Notes: a model not told the origin generated them from the letters alone. A stretch of 64,000 bases of DNA from Exiguobacterium sp. AM39-5BH (GCF_003467445.1 NZ_QSGS01000003.1:186001-250000); one strand, 5' to 3'. Shown: positions 30,062 to 39,609, numbered from the stretch's first letter. Numbers and translations: made by a program.

Positions 30062-31678
30062 ATGAAGAAAAAATCGATTCTGCTCATGATGACACTCATC
30101 TTGGCACTCGGTTCAGTGCTCGCCGCTTGCTCGACTGGCGGAGACTCTGACGGCGGTTCGTCTTCGAACGGAGAAAAGATTCTCCGCTTGACGGACACGT
30201 CTGACATTACAACAGCTGACCCGGCGCTCGCTACGGACGCTGTGGCGTTCAACTTGATTGCCAACACGATGGAAGGTCTCTATCGTCTTGACCAAGACGG
30301 CAAAGCCGTTCCAGCCATCGCCGAAGGAGAACCAGAAGTGAACGAAGACGAAACCGTCTACACATTCACGCTCCGTGACGCAAACTGGTCAAACGGTGAA
30401 CCAGTCACAGCGAATGACTTCGTCTACGCTTGGCAACGGGCCGTGGATCCTGAAACAGGATCGCAGTACGCGTACATCATGAACACGGTAAAAAATGCCG
30501 AAGCCATCAACACAGGCAAAATGCCTAAAGAAGATCTCGGCGTGAAGGCGATCGATGAGAAGACACTTGAAGTCACACTTGAGCGTCCAGACCCATCGTT
30601 CATCTCGCTCACATCGTTCGGTACGTTTACACCGATCAACGAAGCGTTCGCTACTGAAAAAGGTGCAGATTTCTCGACAACTCCAGAAAACCATCTTTAT
30701 AACGGTCCATTCACATGGGCAGAGTGGGATCGTGAACAAGGATACGTGTTGGCGAAAAACGACACGTACTGGGATGCTGAAAACGTTGCTTTGGACAAAG
30801 TGGACGTTCGTGTCGTAAAAGACACATCGACAGTCGTCAACTTGTACGAAGCAGGAGAAGTCGACTATGCCGGCCTCTCATCAGAACAAGTAGCCGCGTT
30901 CCAAGAGAACGATGACTATAACACTGGCCTTCGTTCAAGTGTTGGTTACTTCAAGTTCAACCATGAAGATGAAATTTTTGCTGACGTCAACGCACGTAAA
31001 GCGGTCGCTCGCGCAGTCGACCCAGCTGGAATCATCGACCAATTGTTAAACAACGGATCAATTGCCACGACTTCGTTCATTCCGAAAGAATTCATCAAGT
31101 ATGAAGACGGAACGGATTACACAGAAGGCGTGACACACTTTGAAACGAACGCTGATGAAGCATCATCACTCTGGGAAGAAGCGACTGGTGGCAAAGCAGT
31201 CACAATCGAACTTCTCTCATTCGACAGCGAAGTATCTAAACAAATCTCAGAGTACATGAAAGGCCAAATCGAATCGAACTTGCCGAACGTGACTGTGAAA
31301 ATCTCACAACAACCGTTCAACAACAAGCTTGAACTCGAAGCAAAAGGTGAGTATCAGATGTCATTCGCCCTTTGGGGACCTGACTATCAAGATCCACTCA
31401 CAAACCTTGGCATTTTCACATCTGACAACGGTCAAAACGACATCAACTACAAGTCAGCAGCATACGACAAGTTGATTGATGAAGCATCAGCTGAAACAGC
31501 GATTGATGCACGTTATGACAAGTTTAAAGAAGCAGAGACGCTCTTGATTGAACAAGACCAAGCCATCATGCCGATTTACCAAGCTGGTGTGGCTTACTTG
31601 CTTCGTCCGAACGTCAAAAACTTCAACCGTCAACTATTCGGTGCTGACTACCAGTACAAATACGTCGATATTAACTAA
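30062..31678 (+). CDS. oppA: Oligopeptide ABC transporter substrate-binding lipoprotein OppA (copy 2)
   Basis: A 538-residue lipoprotein with lipobox VLAAC, a glycine-serine linker and a full family 5 domain (TADPALATDAVAFNL, GEPVTANDFVYAWQRAVDP, FALWGPDYQDPLTNL). It is clearly a paralogue of the 26343 gene. ATG 30062 follows AAAGGGG. Two related OppA proteins for one OppBCDF permease are common in Bacillales and broaden the range of peptides. It ends with a terminator before the oppB promoter region. Confidence 0.94.
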   Translation: MKKKSILLMMTLILALGSVLAACSTGGDSDGGSSSNGEKILRLTDTSDITTADPALATDAVAFNLIANTMEGLYRLDQDGKAVPAIAEGEPEVNEDETVYTFTLRDANWSNGEPVTANDFVYAWQRAVDPETGSQYAYIMNTVKNAEAINTGKMPKEDLGVKAIDEKTLEVTLERPDPSFISLTSFGTFTPINEAFATEKGADFSTTPENHLYNGPFTWAEWDREQGYVLAKNDTYWDAENVALDKVDVRVVKDTSTVVNLYEAGEVDYAGLSSEQVAAFQENDDYNTGLRSSVGYFKFNHEDEIFADVNARKAVARAVDPAGIIDQLLNNGSIATTSFIPKEFIKYEDGTDYTEGVTHFETNADEASSLWEEATGGKAVTIELLSFDSEVSKQISEYMKGQIESNLPNVTVKISQQPFNNKLELEAKGEYQMSFALWGPDYQDPLTNLGIFTSDNGQNDINYKSAAYDKLIDEASAETAIDARYDKFKEAETLLIEQDQAIMPIYQAGVAYLLRPNVKNFNRQLFGADYQYKYVDIN

Positions 31679-31681
31679 ATG

Positions 31682-31717
31682 AAAAGGGGGCATGCATCAA
31701 GCATGTCCCCCCTTTTC
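31682..31717 (+). terminator. Terminator of oppA copy 2
   Basis: AAAAGGGGG-CATGC pairs with GCATG-TCCCCCCTTTT. Some transcripts may pass into oppBCDF. Confidence 0.75.
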
Positions 31718-31980
31718 TAAAAAAAAAACAGAAATTAGAGAAAAAACTATTCAAAAGTTTTGTTGGTAAAGTATAATGTAGTAACAGTGAAAATTCAGAA
31801 TACTTTACAAACTAAGGATTCTTTGATTTTCATGTGCTGTGCTAAGAGCCTTGAGATGACATTTGACCTATTCTTTCAGAAAATTCCTTTCATTTTGTGA
31901 ATTCATGAAAAGGGAAACATGTCATAGTGATGCTGTTGGTGCAAGCATAGACACATTAGAAAAACAGGGGGTATTTACTT
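31718..31980 (+). promoter_or_regulatory. oppBCDF upstream region with promoter and CodY-like boxes
   Basis: TATAAT (31772-31777) with TTCAAA 16 bp upstream is the likely oppB promoter. AAAATTCAGAATACT (31790-31804, 11/15) and a second box at 31871-31885 (12/15, core TTCAGAAAATT) resemble CodY sites. No gene is seen in the gap; the leader ends with the AGGGGGT site of oppB. Confidence 0.5.
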
Positions 31981-32907
31981 ATGGGACGTTATATTCTTCA
32001 ACGGCTGACTTACGGCCTCATCACGTTCTTCTTGATTGCGACGTTCACATTTTTCCTGATGGACCTGCTTCCAGGTTCGCCGTATCAAAACCAGGAAAAA
32101 TTGACGGAGACTCAAATTCAGCTCTTGAACGATCGTTATGGACTCAATGATCCGCTTCCAGTTCGTTATGCGACTTACTTAGGAAACCTTGTCCAAGGGG
32201 ACCTTGGTGTTTCGTTCCGTACGGCCAACCGGCCAGTGACGGATTTGATCATGGAACGAATCGGACCTTCAGCCCAACTTGGGATTCAGGCACTCGTGCT
32301 TGGGACGTTTGTTGGATTGTTGCTCGGAATCGTAGCGGCTATTCGTCATAATACGTTTATCGACTATGGTTCGATGTTCATCTCGGTAATCGGGATTTCT
32401 GTCCCGTCATTCGTCTTTGCAGCTCTTCTTCAGTACTATATTGGAGTTAAGTTGCAATTGCTCCCTGTTGCGTTCTGGGATTCCCCGGCGCATACGATTT
32501 TACCGACCATCTCGCTCTCGCTCGGTGTCACAGCATCCATCGCTCGTTTCGTCCGGACCGAGATGCTAGAAGTCACTGGACAAGATTACGTCACACTCGC
32601 AAAAGCGAAAGGGTTGACGGGGAATGCCATCGTTTGGAAACACATGGTGCGAAATGCAATGATTCCTGCGATTACAATCCTTGGACCTATGACGGCGGGT
32701 CTATTGACAGGTACGTTCGTCATCGAAAAAATCTTTGCAGTCCCAGGGCTCGGTGAATTGTTTGTCACGTCAATTACGTTGAATGATTATTCGGTCATCA
32801 TGGGCACGACGCTCTTCTTCTCTGGCCTCTTCATTATTATCATTCTACTTGTCGATTTGCTCTACGGAGTCGTTGACCCACGTATTCGTCTTGGGGGGAA
32901 TAACTGA
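31981..32907 (+). CDS. oppB: Oligopeptide ABC transporter permease OppB
   Basis: A 308-residue inner-membrane permease with six helices. The N-terminus MGRYILQRLTYGLITFFLIA and DLLPGSPY are characteristic. The EAA loop that contacts the ATPase is VTLAKAKGLTGNAIVWKH. AGGGGGT precedes ATG 31981. The stop overlaps the oppC start (TGATG). Confidence 0.95.
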   Translation: MGRYILQRLTYGLITFFLIATFTFFLMDLLPGSPYQNQEKLTETQIQLLNDRYGLNDPLPVRYATYLGNLVQGDLGVSFRTANRPVTDLIMERIGPSAQLGIQALVLGTFVGLLLGIVAAIRHNTFIDYGSMFISVIGISVPSFVFAALLQYYIGVKLQLLPVAFWDSPAHTILPTISLSLGVTASIARFVRTEMLEVTGQDYVTLAKAKGLTGNAIVWKHMVRNAMIPAITILGPMTAGLLTGTFVIEKIFAVPGLGELFVTSITLNDYSVIMGTTLFFSGLFIIIILLVDLLYGVVDPRIRLGGNN

Positions 32908-33931
32908 TGATTGAAAACAAAAAGAATTTCGAGCAGTTCGACCAAGATATGTTCCGACGTGTCGAAATGAATGAACAGCTCGCTGAACGAATCGCTGGTA
33001 AAAGTTTAAACTTCTGGCAAGATGCTTGGATGCGCTTAAAGAAAAACAAAGCGGCGATTCTCTCGCTGTCAATCATTGTCATTCTCGTTTTGCTCGCGTT
33101 GTTCGGCCCGATGCTCTCTGGGCGTGACGCTTATACGCAAAATATCGCACAAGCCAAACTTCCGCCTAAAGTCACCGGACTCGAATGGGCTGGTTTAGAT
33201 GGTATGGCCAACCTCGGCGGCCGTGATATCGACTTCTATGAACAAAAGAACGTCGAAGAGAACTTCTGGTTCGGTACGGACTATCTCGGACGTGATCTTT
33301 GGTCACGTGTATGGGAAGGGACGCGGATCTCGCTCTTCATCGGCTTGATGGCCGCGATCGTCGATACAGTCATCGGGGTCGCATACGGTGGAATCTCGGC
33401 TTACTTCGGTGGCCGTACGGATAACATCATGCAACGTATCGTTGAAATTTTAACAGGTGTTCCAAACTTGATTTTGATTATCTTGTTCATCTTGATTTTT
33501 GACCCGGGTGTATTCACGATCATCTTGCGATGGCCATCACCGGCTGGATCGGGATGAGTCGACTCGTCCGCGGTCAGATTTTAAAACTGAAAAACCAAGA
33601 GTTCGTCTTGGCTGCCCGTACACTCGGTGCCTCAAGTACTCGTTTGATTTTCAAACACTTGATTCCGAACACACTTGGCGCCATTATCATCACGCTTATG
33701 TTCACGATTCCATCTGCCATCTTCTTCGAGGCATTCCTTAGTTTCATCGGGATCGGACTTCAACCGCCACAAGCTTCACTTGGTACGTTGATTAACGATG
33801 GATATAAAGAGCTACGGACATTCCCGTACTTGCTCGTCATCCCGTCGATCATCATCGTCTTGCTCATGGTCAGCTTCAACTTGCTCGCCGATGGCTTGCG
33901 TGATGCGTTCGACCCGAAAATGCGTAAATAA
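32907..33931 (+). CDS. oppC: Oligopeptide ABC transporter permease OppC, frameshift near 33527
   Basis: The second permease subunit, about 341 residues when repaired. The first frame (32907-33557) has the N-terminal segment, the first helix, FWFGTDYLGRDLWSRVWEGTR, and helices up to VFTIIL. The second frame (to 33931) takes up with AMAITGWIGMSRLVRGQILK, then the EAA loop EFVLAARTLGASSTRLIF and the end LLADGLRDAFDPKMRK. One extra G at 33527-33528 (ttggcgatgg) restores the frame. All other opp genes are intact, so a sequence error is likely. Confidence 0.92.
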
Positions 33932-33955
33932 TTATAGAAACAGGGGGACTCGTGC

Positions 33956-35029
33956 ATGGAAACGATTTTATCTGTCCGAGACTTAGCGGTCTCGTTCCAT
34001 ACGTATGCTGGAACGGTACAAGCCGTTCGCAACGTATCGTTTGATTTGAAAAAAGGCGAGACGCTCGCCATCGTTGGTGAATCGGGTTCTGGTAAATCCG
34101 TCACGTCGAAAGCAATCATGCGTCTCATTCCGAACCCGCCAGGCGAGATCACGAACGGAGAAATCTTGTTCGAAGGTAAAGACTTGGCGAAACTGTCAGA
34201 AAAAGAAATGCTCAAAATTCGCGGGCGCGATATCGCGATGATTTTTCAAGATCCGATGACATCGCTCAACCCGACGATGACGATTTATAAACAAATCGCT
34301 GAAGGGCTGAAGCAGCATCAAGGACTCACAGGTGAGGATGCGAAGAAGCGTACGCTTGAATTGCTCACACTCGTTGGGATTCCAAACCCAGAGGCTCGTC
34401 TCAAGCAATATCCGCACCAACTGTCAGGAGGGATGCGTCAGCGGATCGTTATCGCGATTGCGCTCGCATGTAACCCGAAAGTGTTGATCGCCGATGAGCC
34501 GACGACGGCCCTCGACGTAACGATTCAAGCTCAGATTCTTGAGTTGTTGAAAGACATCCAGCAAAAGACGGGCACAGCGATTATCTTCATTACGCACGAT
34601 CTCGGTGTCGTTGCGAACATGGCAGACCGCGTTGCCGTCATGTACGCTGGTAAAATCGTGGAGAAAGGTACGGTCGACGAAATCTTCTATGAGCCACGTC
34701 ATCCATACGCATGGGGCTTGCTCGGATCAATGCCACGACCGACCGATGACCCGAACGAGGCGCTCCCTGCCATCCCGGGGACACCGCCAAACTTACTCAA
34801 CCCACCTAAAGGCGATGCATTCGCACCACGTAATCCGTATGCGATGAAAATCGACTTTGAAAAAGAACCACCAATGTTCCAAATTAGCGACACACATTAT
34901 GCGGCAAGCTGGTTATTACACCCACAAGCTCCGCAAGTGAACCCGCCGAAAGCGATCCGTGAGCTCGCGCTCAAGTACCGCCCGGACAGCGCGTTCGCGA
35001 AATCGATTTTGAAAGGTGGTGCTGAATAA
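33956..35029 (+). CDS. oppD: Oligopeptide ABC transporter ATPase OppD
   Basis: A 357-residue ATPase. Walker A GESGSGKSV, Q-loop MIFQDPMTSLNP, signature LSGGMRQR, Walker B LIADEPTTALD and switch histidine ITHDLG are all present. The C-terminal oligopeptide-transporter extension has PPNLLNPPKGDAF, but the usual iron-sulfur-type cysteines of some homologues are absent. Its last base is the first base of oppF. Confidence 0.95.
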   Translation: METILSVRDLAVSFHTYAGTVQAVRNVSFDLKKGETLAIVGESGSGKSVTSKAIMRLIPNPPGEITNGEILFEGKDLAKLSEKEMLKIRGRDIAMIFQDPMTSLNPTMTIYKQIAEGLKQHQGLTGEDAKKRTLELLTLVGIPNPEARLKQYPHQLSGGMRQRIVIAIALACNPKVLIADEPTTALDVTIQAQILELLKDIQQKTGTAIIFITHDLGVVANMADRVAVMYAGKIVEKGTVDEIFYEPRHPYAWGLLGSMPRPTDDPNEALPAIPGTPPNLLNPPKGDAFAPRNPYAMKIDFEKEPPMFQISDTHYAASWLLHPQAPQVNPPKAIRELALKYRPDSAFAKSILKGGAE

Positions 35030-35979
35030 TGGAACGCGAGAAATTACTCGAAGTAAAAAACCTGAAGCAGCACTTTAAAATCGGCCGTGGCCGCGTCGTC
35101 AAAGCTGTTGACGGCATCTCGTTCGATATTTATAAAGGTGAAGTGCTCGGACTTGTAGGAGAGTCTGGATGTGGGAAATCGACGACAGGTCGTACCATCA
35201 TCGGACTTTACGATGCGACAGACGGGGATGTCATCTTCAAAGGTGAGAACGTCCACGCTAAAAAGAGTAACGCTGAAAAGTTGAAGTTCAACCGGGCGAT
35301 GCAAATGATTTTCCAAGATCCATATGCATCACTCAACCCACGTATGACCGTCGCTGATATCATTGCGGAAGGCATCGATATCCATGGGCTTGCCAAAACG
35401 AAAGAAGATCGGATGAACCGTGTCTATGACCTTCTCGAGACGGTCGGTCTTACAAAAGAGCACGCGAGCCGTTACCCACACGAATTCTCGGGCGGTCAGC
35501 GTCAGCGAATCGGGATTGCCCGCGCTCTCGCGGTCGAACCAGACTTCATCATCGCTGATGAGCCAATCTCGGCTCTCGACGTGTCGATTCAAGCCCAGGT
35601 CGTCAACTTGATGAAAGAGTTGCAACGCGACCGCGATCTCACATACTTGTTTATTGCCCACGACTTGTCGATGGTCAAGTATATCTCGGACCGAATCGGA
35701 GTGATGTATCAAGGTCATCTCGTTGAGCTCGCTCCTGCAGCGCGTCTCTATGAGAACCCGATCCACGCTTACACGAAATCGCTCCTCTCGGCGATTCCTC
35801 TTCCGGATCCAGAGCATGAACGGACTCGTAAGCGCATCGTCTATGAGTCGAAGTCACTCGGTGCCGTCGGACGTTCGGATGAGGATTCAAGTATCCCGCC
35901 ACTCCGTGAAGTCGAGCCAGGCCACTACGTCTCATTGACAGACGAAGAGTACGCAGCATATAAAGCACAACTCGTATAA
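35029..35979 (+). CDS. oppF: Oligopeptide ABC transporter ATPase OppF
   Basis: A 316-residue ATPase paired with OppD. Walker A GESGCGKST, MIFQDPYASLNPRMT, signature SGGQRQRIG, Walker B IADEPISALDVS and IAHDLSMV are intact, with the usual C-terminal extension ending in an EPGHYV-like segment. It is the last gene of the oppBCDF unit, which is closed by a strong terminator. Confidence 0.95.
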   Translation: MEREKLLEVKNLKQHFKIGRGRVVKAVDGISFDIYKGEVLGLVGESGCGKSTTGRTIIGLYDATDGDVIFKGENVHAKKSNAEKLKFNRAMQMIFQDPYASLNPRMTVADIIAEGIDIHGLAKTKEDRMNRVYDLLETVGLTKEHASRYPHEFSGGQRQRIGIARALAVEPDFIIADEPISALDVSIQAQVVNLMKELQRDRDLTYLFIAHDLSMVKYISDRIGVMYQGHLVELAPAARLYENPIHAYTKSLLSAIPLPDPEHERTRKRIVYESKSLGAVGRSDEDSSIPPLREVEPGHYVSLTDEEYAAYKAQLV

Positions 35980-35983
35980 ATAG

Positions 35984-36018
35984 AAAGTCCCGAAACCAAC
36001 TGGATTCGGGACTTTTTT
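35984..36018 (+). terminator. Terminator of oppBCDF
   Basis: AAAGTCCCGAA pairs with TTCGGGACTTT, followed by T6. Confidence 0.85.
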
Positions 36019-36049
36019 CGTAAAATAAAACACCGTCTTTATGACGGCG

Positions 36050-36583
36050 TCAGGCGTTTGAGATGCGCGGCAAGTTCGAGAGCCGTTCGACGACCACGTC
36101 GATCAAGCGGACGCGAGCAAGAGCGTCTTCGATGTCCATCGTCTCATAATGATGCAGTCCGCCAGGTTGTTCGACGTACGTGTCCGCATCGTGAACGAGC
36201 TGTTGGAGTGGTGTCCGATGAATCCGGTTTGGAGGCAAGTAGGAGTCTGTATGAAGCAAAATCATGACCGCAATCTCTTTCGCGCGAGCCGGGTCTTCAC
36301 CAAGACGAATTAACAGCTTATGGGCACGTTCGGCCCCTTTAATGGCATGGATATCGTTTTGACGATACAAATCATAATTCCATTTCCCCTCGGTGTACCA
36401 TTCATAATGACCGATGTCATGGAGCAGGGCGGCTTTCGTTGCCAAATCCGTATCGAGGCCTCGTCGAGTCGCCAATTCGAGAGCGCGTTCACACACGTCG
36501 ACGGCGTGTTTCAAGCCAGAACGGGTCAAGTATTTCTGGGTGACGGGGTGCTCCATAATCGTTTCTAACGTAATTCTCATCAT
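36050..36583 (-). CDS. HD-domain phosphohydrolase-like protein
   Basis: A 177-residue protein with a complete HD metal site: His in SGLKHAVDVC, the HD pair in AALLHDIGHYEWY, a further His in MILLHTDSYL and the final Asp in LVHDADTYVE. HD proteins of this size hydrolyse phosphate esters of nucleotides or nucleotide messengers; the substrate is unknown. ATG 36583 is six bases after AAGGAGG. It stands alone on the minus strand. Confidence 0.85.
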   Translation of the reverse strand: MMRITLETIMEHPVTQKYLTRSGLKHAVDVCERALELATRRGLDTDLATKAALLHDIGHYEWYTEGKWNYDLYRQNDIHAIKGAERAHKLLIRLGEDPARAKEIAVMILLHTDSYLPPNRIHRTPLQQLVHDADTYVEQPGGLHHYETMDIEDALARVRLIDVVVERLSNLPRISNA

Positions 36584-36714
36584 CGCTCTCCTCCTTGGTG
36601 ATTTCAAAGGTTATTTCTATTAACTATACGGGAATCAAAAAGGAAAAGCAAATTTGTAACGTGCGGAATGATGAAAATCTTGGAGATTGTTCAACTATTT
36701 TCATAAGGATGTGC

Positions 36715-36720
36715 TATAAT
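36715..36720 (+). promoter_or_regulatory. Extended -10 promoter of the 45-residue gene
   Basis: TGCTATAAT is a consensus extended -10 box; no strong -35 is seen. It lies 79 bases before the start codon. Confidence 0.5.
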
Positions 36721-36798
36721 TTAATTGTAGATTAGTGCAAGTTTAAGATTTTCAGATTCAGTAACGGTCGGTCCTTTTAATGTCGGGGGTGAGAGACC

Positions 36799-36936
36799 AT
36801 GAAAGAACGTGACAAAGTATTGCACCAGAAAAAGAAACTTCTGAAGGAAGTCCTTAAGAAGAAATTGAAAGACTTACAAGTGAAGCCAGGCAAAGAGACG
36901 GTATCTCAACCGGTTTCTCGAATGCCGGCGTCCTAG
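36799..36936 (+). CDS. Small lysine-rich protein, 45 residues, unrecognised
   Basis: This gene is too short for usual length cutoffs but has a promoter with an extended -10 box, a strong GGGGGTGAG ribosome site ahead of ATG 36799, and a hairpin terminator after it. The first 25 residues form a highly charged amphipathic helix rich in lysine and leucine (KKKLLKEVLKKKLKDL); the tail is polar. It could bind nucleic acid or membranes. No family was recognised. The gene lies just before spx. Confidence 0.6.
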   Translation: MKERDKVLHQKKKLLKEVLKKKLKDLQVKPGKETVSQPVSRMPAS

Positions 36937-36950
36937 AACGGTCGATCAAG

Positions 36951-36983
36951 GGTCGCATTCTCGAGAATGCGTCCTCTTTTCTT
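36951..36983 (+). terminator. Terminator of the 45-residue gene
   Basis: A perfect palindrome CGCATTCTCGAGAATGCG (36954-36971) is followed by TCCTCTTTTCTT. Confidence 0.65.
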
Positions 36984-37115
36984 CCTTGAATGAGAAAGAA
37001 TATCATTGAAGTTTCATTTATTAAGAATTATTATAATTAAGTGAACGATATTTTGGGTATACACATAGAGTCACTTAAAAAAGATGAACGAACATTTAAT
37101 CAGGGAGGAACGAAA

Positions 37116-37514
37116 ATGGTCACACTTTACACGTCTCCGAGCTGCACATCGTGCCGAAAAGCACGGGCTTGGCTGGAAGAGCACGATATCCCATTTACGG
37201 AACGAAATATATTTTCAGAACCACTCTCACTTAATGAAATCAAACAAATTTTACGTATGACAGAGGACGGGACGGATGAAATCATCTCCACCCGCTCCAA
37301 AGTTTTCTCGAAAATCGACGTATCGGTCGACGCGCTTTCGCTTCAACAATTGTATGACTTGATTCAAGAGTATCCGGGGCTACTTCGCCGTCCAATTTTG
37401 ATTGATGAAAAACGCCTTCAAGTCGGATACAACGAAGATGAGATCCGTCGATTCTTGCCACGCAAGGTTCGGACGTTCCAACTTCAAGAAGCGCAACGGC
37501 TCGTCAACGAGTAA
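37116..37514 (+). CDS. spx: Transcriptional regulator Spx
   Basis: A 132-residue ArsC-fold protein that binds the alpha subunit of RNA polymerase and switches on thiol-stress genes. The redox CxxC is Cys10-Thr-Ser-Cys13 in [38 protein letters not shown] is the conserved core end. It is normally kept low by ClpXP with the adaptor YjbH/SpxH, which is also encoded in this window at 44383-45156. ATG 37116 follows GGGAGG. The gene is monocistronic. Confidence 0.95.
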   Translation: MVTLYTSPSCTSCRKARAWLEEHDIPFTERNIFSEPLSLNEIKQILRMTEDGTDEIISTRSKVFSKIDVSVDALSLQQLYDLIQEYPGLLRRPILIDEKRLQVGYNEDEIRRFLPRKVRTFQLQEAQRLVNE

Positions 37515-37517
37515 AGA

Positions 37518-37546
37518 AGCATACTGTCTAAGCAGTGTGCTTTTTA
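37518..37546 (+). terminator. Terminator of spx
   Basis: AGCATACTG pairs with CAGTGTGCT, then T5. Confidence 0.75.
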
Positions 37547-37694
37547 TTATTCCGTTTTTCCGATAAAATAATAGTAACAACCCCCTCATCATTAGATTGA
37601 CACGTTGAAAAAAGGGTACTATGATAACAAGACAATTTCCCCTCTCCTCCTTAATTGTTGAAGTAGGAGTGAGGTGAGAAGGGAGTGGACAATC

Positions 37695-38339
37695 GTGAAA
37701 ATTGAGCGCATCAATGACAATACCGTCAAATTTTTCATTACGTATGTCGATATCGAAAAACGCGGTTTCGCTCGTGATGAAATCTGGTATAACCGAGAAC
37801 GTGGTGAGCAACTGTTCTGGCAGATGATGGACGAAGCGCACGAACGAGAAGATATCTCGTTTGATGGTCCACTATGGATACAAGTACAAGCTTTTGAAAA
37901 AGGGCTTGAAGTGACTGTGACAATCGCGAAAAACGTGATTGACGCTGAAGACGATTCTGAACTTGGGTCGCTTCTACGTTCTGCGATCGACGAGGCCCGT
38001 GACCAGCAATCGGTGCTCGATCAATTGAGTGAGCTCGACGAACCGGAGGCGTGGGCTCCGCTCGCTATGGAAACGGATGACTTTGAGGCCATCATTTCGC
38101 TCAGCAAACGGGCGGGAGAGACGTTAAGCAACGTCGACCTCAAACTGTTCCACTACGATCAGAAGTATTACTTGTGGATCGATTTCCCGGAAGAGATGGA
38201 ACCAGAGGAAGAAGAGAACGTATTGAGTCTCTTGGCCGAGTATTTGACGTTCAGCACGCAGACGTTAGCGATGCTCGAAGAATACGGTAAGCTTATCCTC
38301 GACGGGGATGTCTTCGCTAAAGTCCGTCACTATTTCTAA
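37695..38339 (+). CDS. mecA: ClpC adaptor protein MecA
   Basis: A 214-residue adaptor that brings substrates such as ComK to ClpCP. It begins KIERINDNTVKFFITYVDIE, continues RDEIWYNRERGEQLFWQMMDE, and has a C-terminal ClpC-binding domain (VDLKLFHYDQKYYLW). An acidic linker joins the halves. The start is GTG 37695 by comparison with Bacillus MecA, about 11 bases after AAGGGA; an in-frame codon further upstream at 37674 is less likely. A strong terminator follows. Confidence 0.93.
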   Translation: MKIERINDNTVKFFITYVDIEKRGFARDEIWYNRERGEQLFWQMMDEAHEREDISFDGPLWIQVQAFEKGLEVTVTIAKNVIDAEDDSELGSLLRSAIDEARDQQSVLDQLSELDEPEAWAPLAMETDDFEAIISLSKRAGETLSNVDLKLFHYDQKYYLWIDFPEEMEPEEEENVLSLLAEYLTFSTQTLAMLEEYGKLILDGDVFAKVRHYF

Positions 38340-38345
38340 ACCCCA

Positions 38346-38376
38346 ATCGCCTGTCATATGGACAGGCGATTTTTTC
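38346..38376 (+). terminator. Terminator of mecA
   Basis: ATCGCCTGTC pairs with GACAGGCGAT (38361-38370), then T6. Confidence 0.85.
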
Positions 38377-38403
38377 TAACTCATACATAAACGAGGTGTC
38401 GTG

Positions 38404-38834
38404 ATGTTCAAGCGTTTGCAGTTGAGGTTGGCCGATAGTGCCTCGTTTGTCCCGTTTTTATATAAAGTTGGGGAGCCTTGACCTTCCACACCGAACATTT
38501 TGGGAAATTCTTTCAGAAACTTGTGCGAGAACTGAACCGACTGCCGGAAAAGAATTTCGTATTTTCCAATGACAAGAGCGACTGGCACGCTAAACGGAAA
38601 TCGATGGAAGCGATGATGTTCGAGGCGCTCATCCTGATTAAAACGTATGCGAGCCATGACATTTTAGTGGTGACGTCCGTGTTCGAGGCGATTCGAGTCG
38701 CCCGACTGGAAGCGCATGTCTCACACGAGGAGACGTTCGAATGGTTCATCGACTATTTCGAGGAGCCACTCGATTTTGAAGAGCTGCAGCCGAGAGAACG
38801 CGCATTTCTGACGAATCAGATGATGCGTGCCTGA
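38404..38834 (+). CDS. Hypothetical protein, probably one gene broken by a one-base deletion near 38478
   Basis: A good GAGGTG site precedes ATG 38404, whose frame gives MFKRLQLRLADSASFVPF and then stops at TGA 38479. The next frame has no ribosome site of its own but runs from 38478 to 38834 with a coherent acidic/aromatic protein (FGKFFQKLVRELNRLPEKNF, ETFEWFIDYFEEPLDF). One added base near 38478 (cctt to ccttt) would join them into about 143 residues. The family is not recognised. The same single-base loss is seen in at least seven other genes here, which makes the joined reading likely. Confidence 0.55.
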
Positions 38835-38848
38835 AAAGTACAGACGCG

Positions 38849-38881
38849 AAAGGGAGGAGTCGCTCGCGACCCCTCCCTTTT
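38849..38881. terminator. Bidirectional terminator
   Basis: AAAGGGAGG pairs with CCTCCCTTT around an inner GTCG/CGAC helix, between convergent genes. Confidence 0.8.
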
Positions 38882-38886
38882 GCTAT

Positions 38887-39609
38887 TTATGAGAGCGTAT
38901 AGCCACCGTCCACCGTGATGGCTTGACCGTTAATATAGCTTGACGACCCGCTCAACAGGAACGTGACGACTGGTGCGACTTCCTCCGGCTTGGCGGCATG
39001 TCCCCGGAAATGATGAGTCATCGCATCTTGGAACTTGGCCTCACCGCCATACAGTTTGTGACTGAGAGGCGTGTCGACCGGACCGAAACAGATCGCATTG
39101 AAACGGACTTTGCCTTTCATCCGATGGGCGAACGTCTTCGTCAAAGCGATGACGGCCGCTTTCGAGGCGGCGTAAGGACCAAGCATCGGAGGGAATTTGA
39201 CATGACCGACGATGGCGGCGTTATTGACGACGCTCCCTCCCGTCGCCAACAGGGGGATGGTGCGTTGGATAAGCCGATTCACAGCTAATACGTTCAGTTC
39301 GAATACGTCGTCGAACGCGGTCGCCGCCAATCGTTCTGGTGTCCCGGGACGGCCGAACGTCGCGGCGTTATTGAACAGGCCATCGAGCGTGACGGCACGG
39401 TCCTTTAGTTCGTCCATCAATGACTCGATTTCTTCTGGTTCAGACAAATCGCATTTTAAAAAGATGATATGAGAAGAGGCCGCTTCGATTTCCTTGCCGC
39501 GTGACTCGTCGCGACCGATGCCTAAAACGTCATGACCTTCTTCCGCCAAACGTAGGGCGACTGCTCGTCCAATGCCGCTTGTCGCTCCCGTGATCAAGAA
39601 TGTGCCCAT
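38887..39609 (-). CDS. Short-chain dehydrogenase/reductase-family protein
   Basis: A 240-residue Rossmann-fold protein with the cofactor motif TGATSGIGRAVAL, the NNAA motif (LFNNAATFG) and the active-site YAASK. The usual catalytic serine, 13-14 residues before the tyrosine, is missing: the region reads VVNNAAIVG where NISS is normal. It may still bind NAD(P) but could be a weak or altered reductase. The end GQAITVDGGYTLS is normal. AGGGGAGC precedes ATG 39609. Substrate unknown. Confidence 0.85.
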   Translation of the reverse strand: MGTFLITGATSGIGRAVALRLAEEGHDVLGIGRDESRGKEIEAASSHIIFLKCDLSEPEEIESLMDELKDRAVTLDGLFNNAATFGRPGTPERLAATAFDDVFELNVLAVNRLIQRTIPLLATGGSVVNNAAIVGHVKFPPMLGPYAASKAAVIALTKTFAHRMKGKVRFNAICFGPVDTPLSHKLYGGEAKFQDAMTHHFRGHAAKPEEVAPVVTFLLSGSSSYINGQAITVDGGYTLS

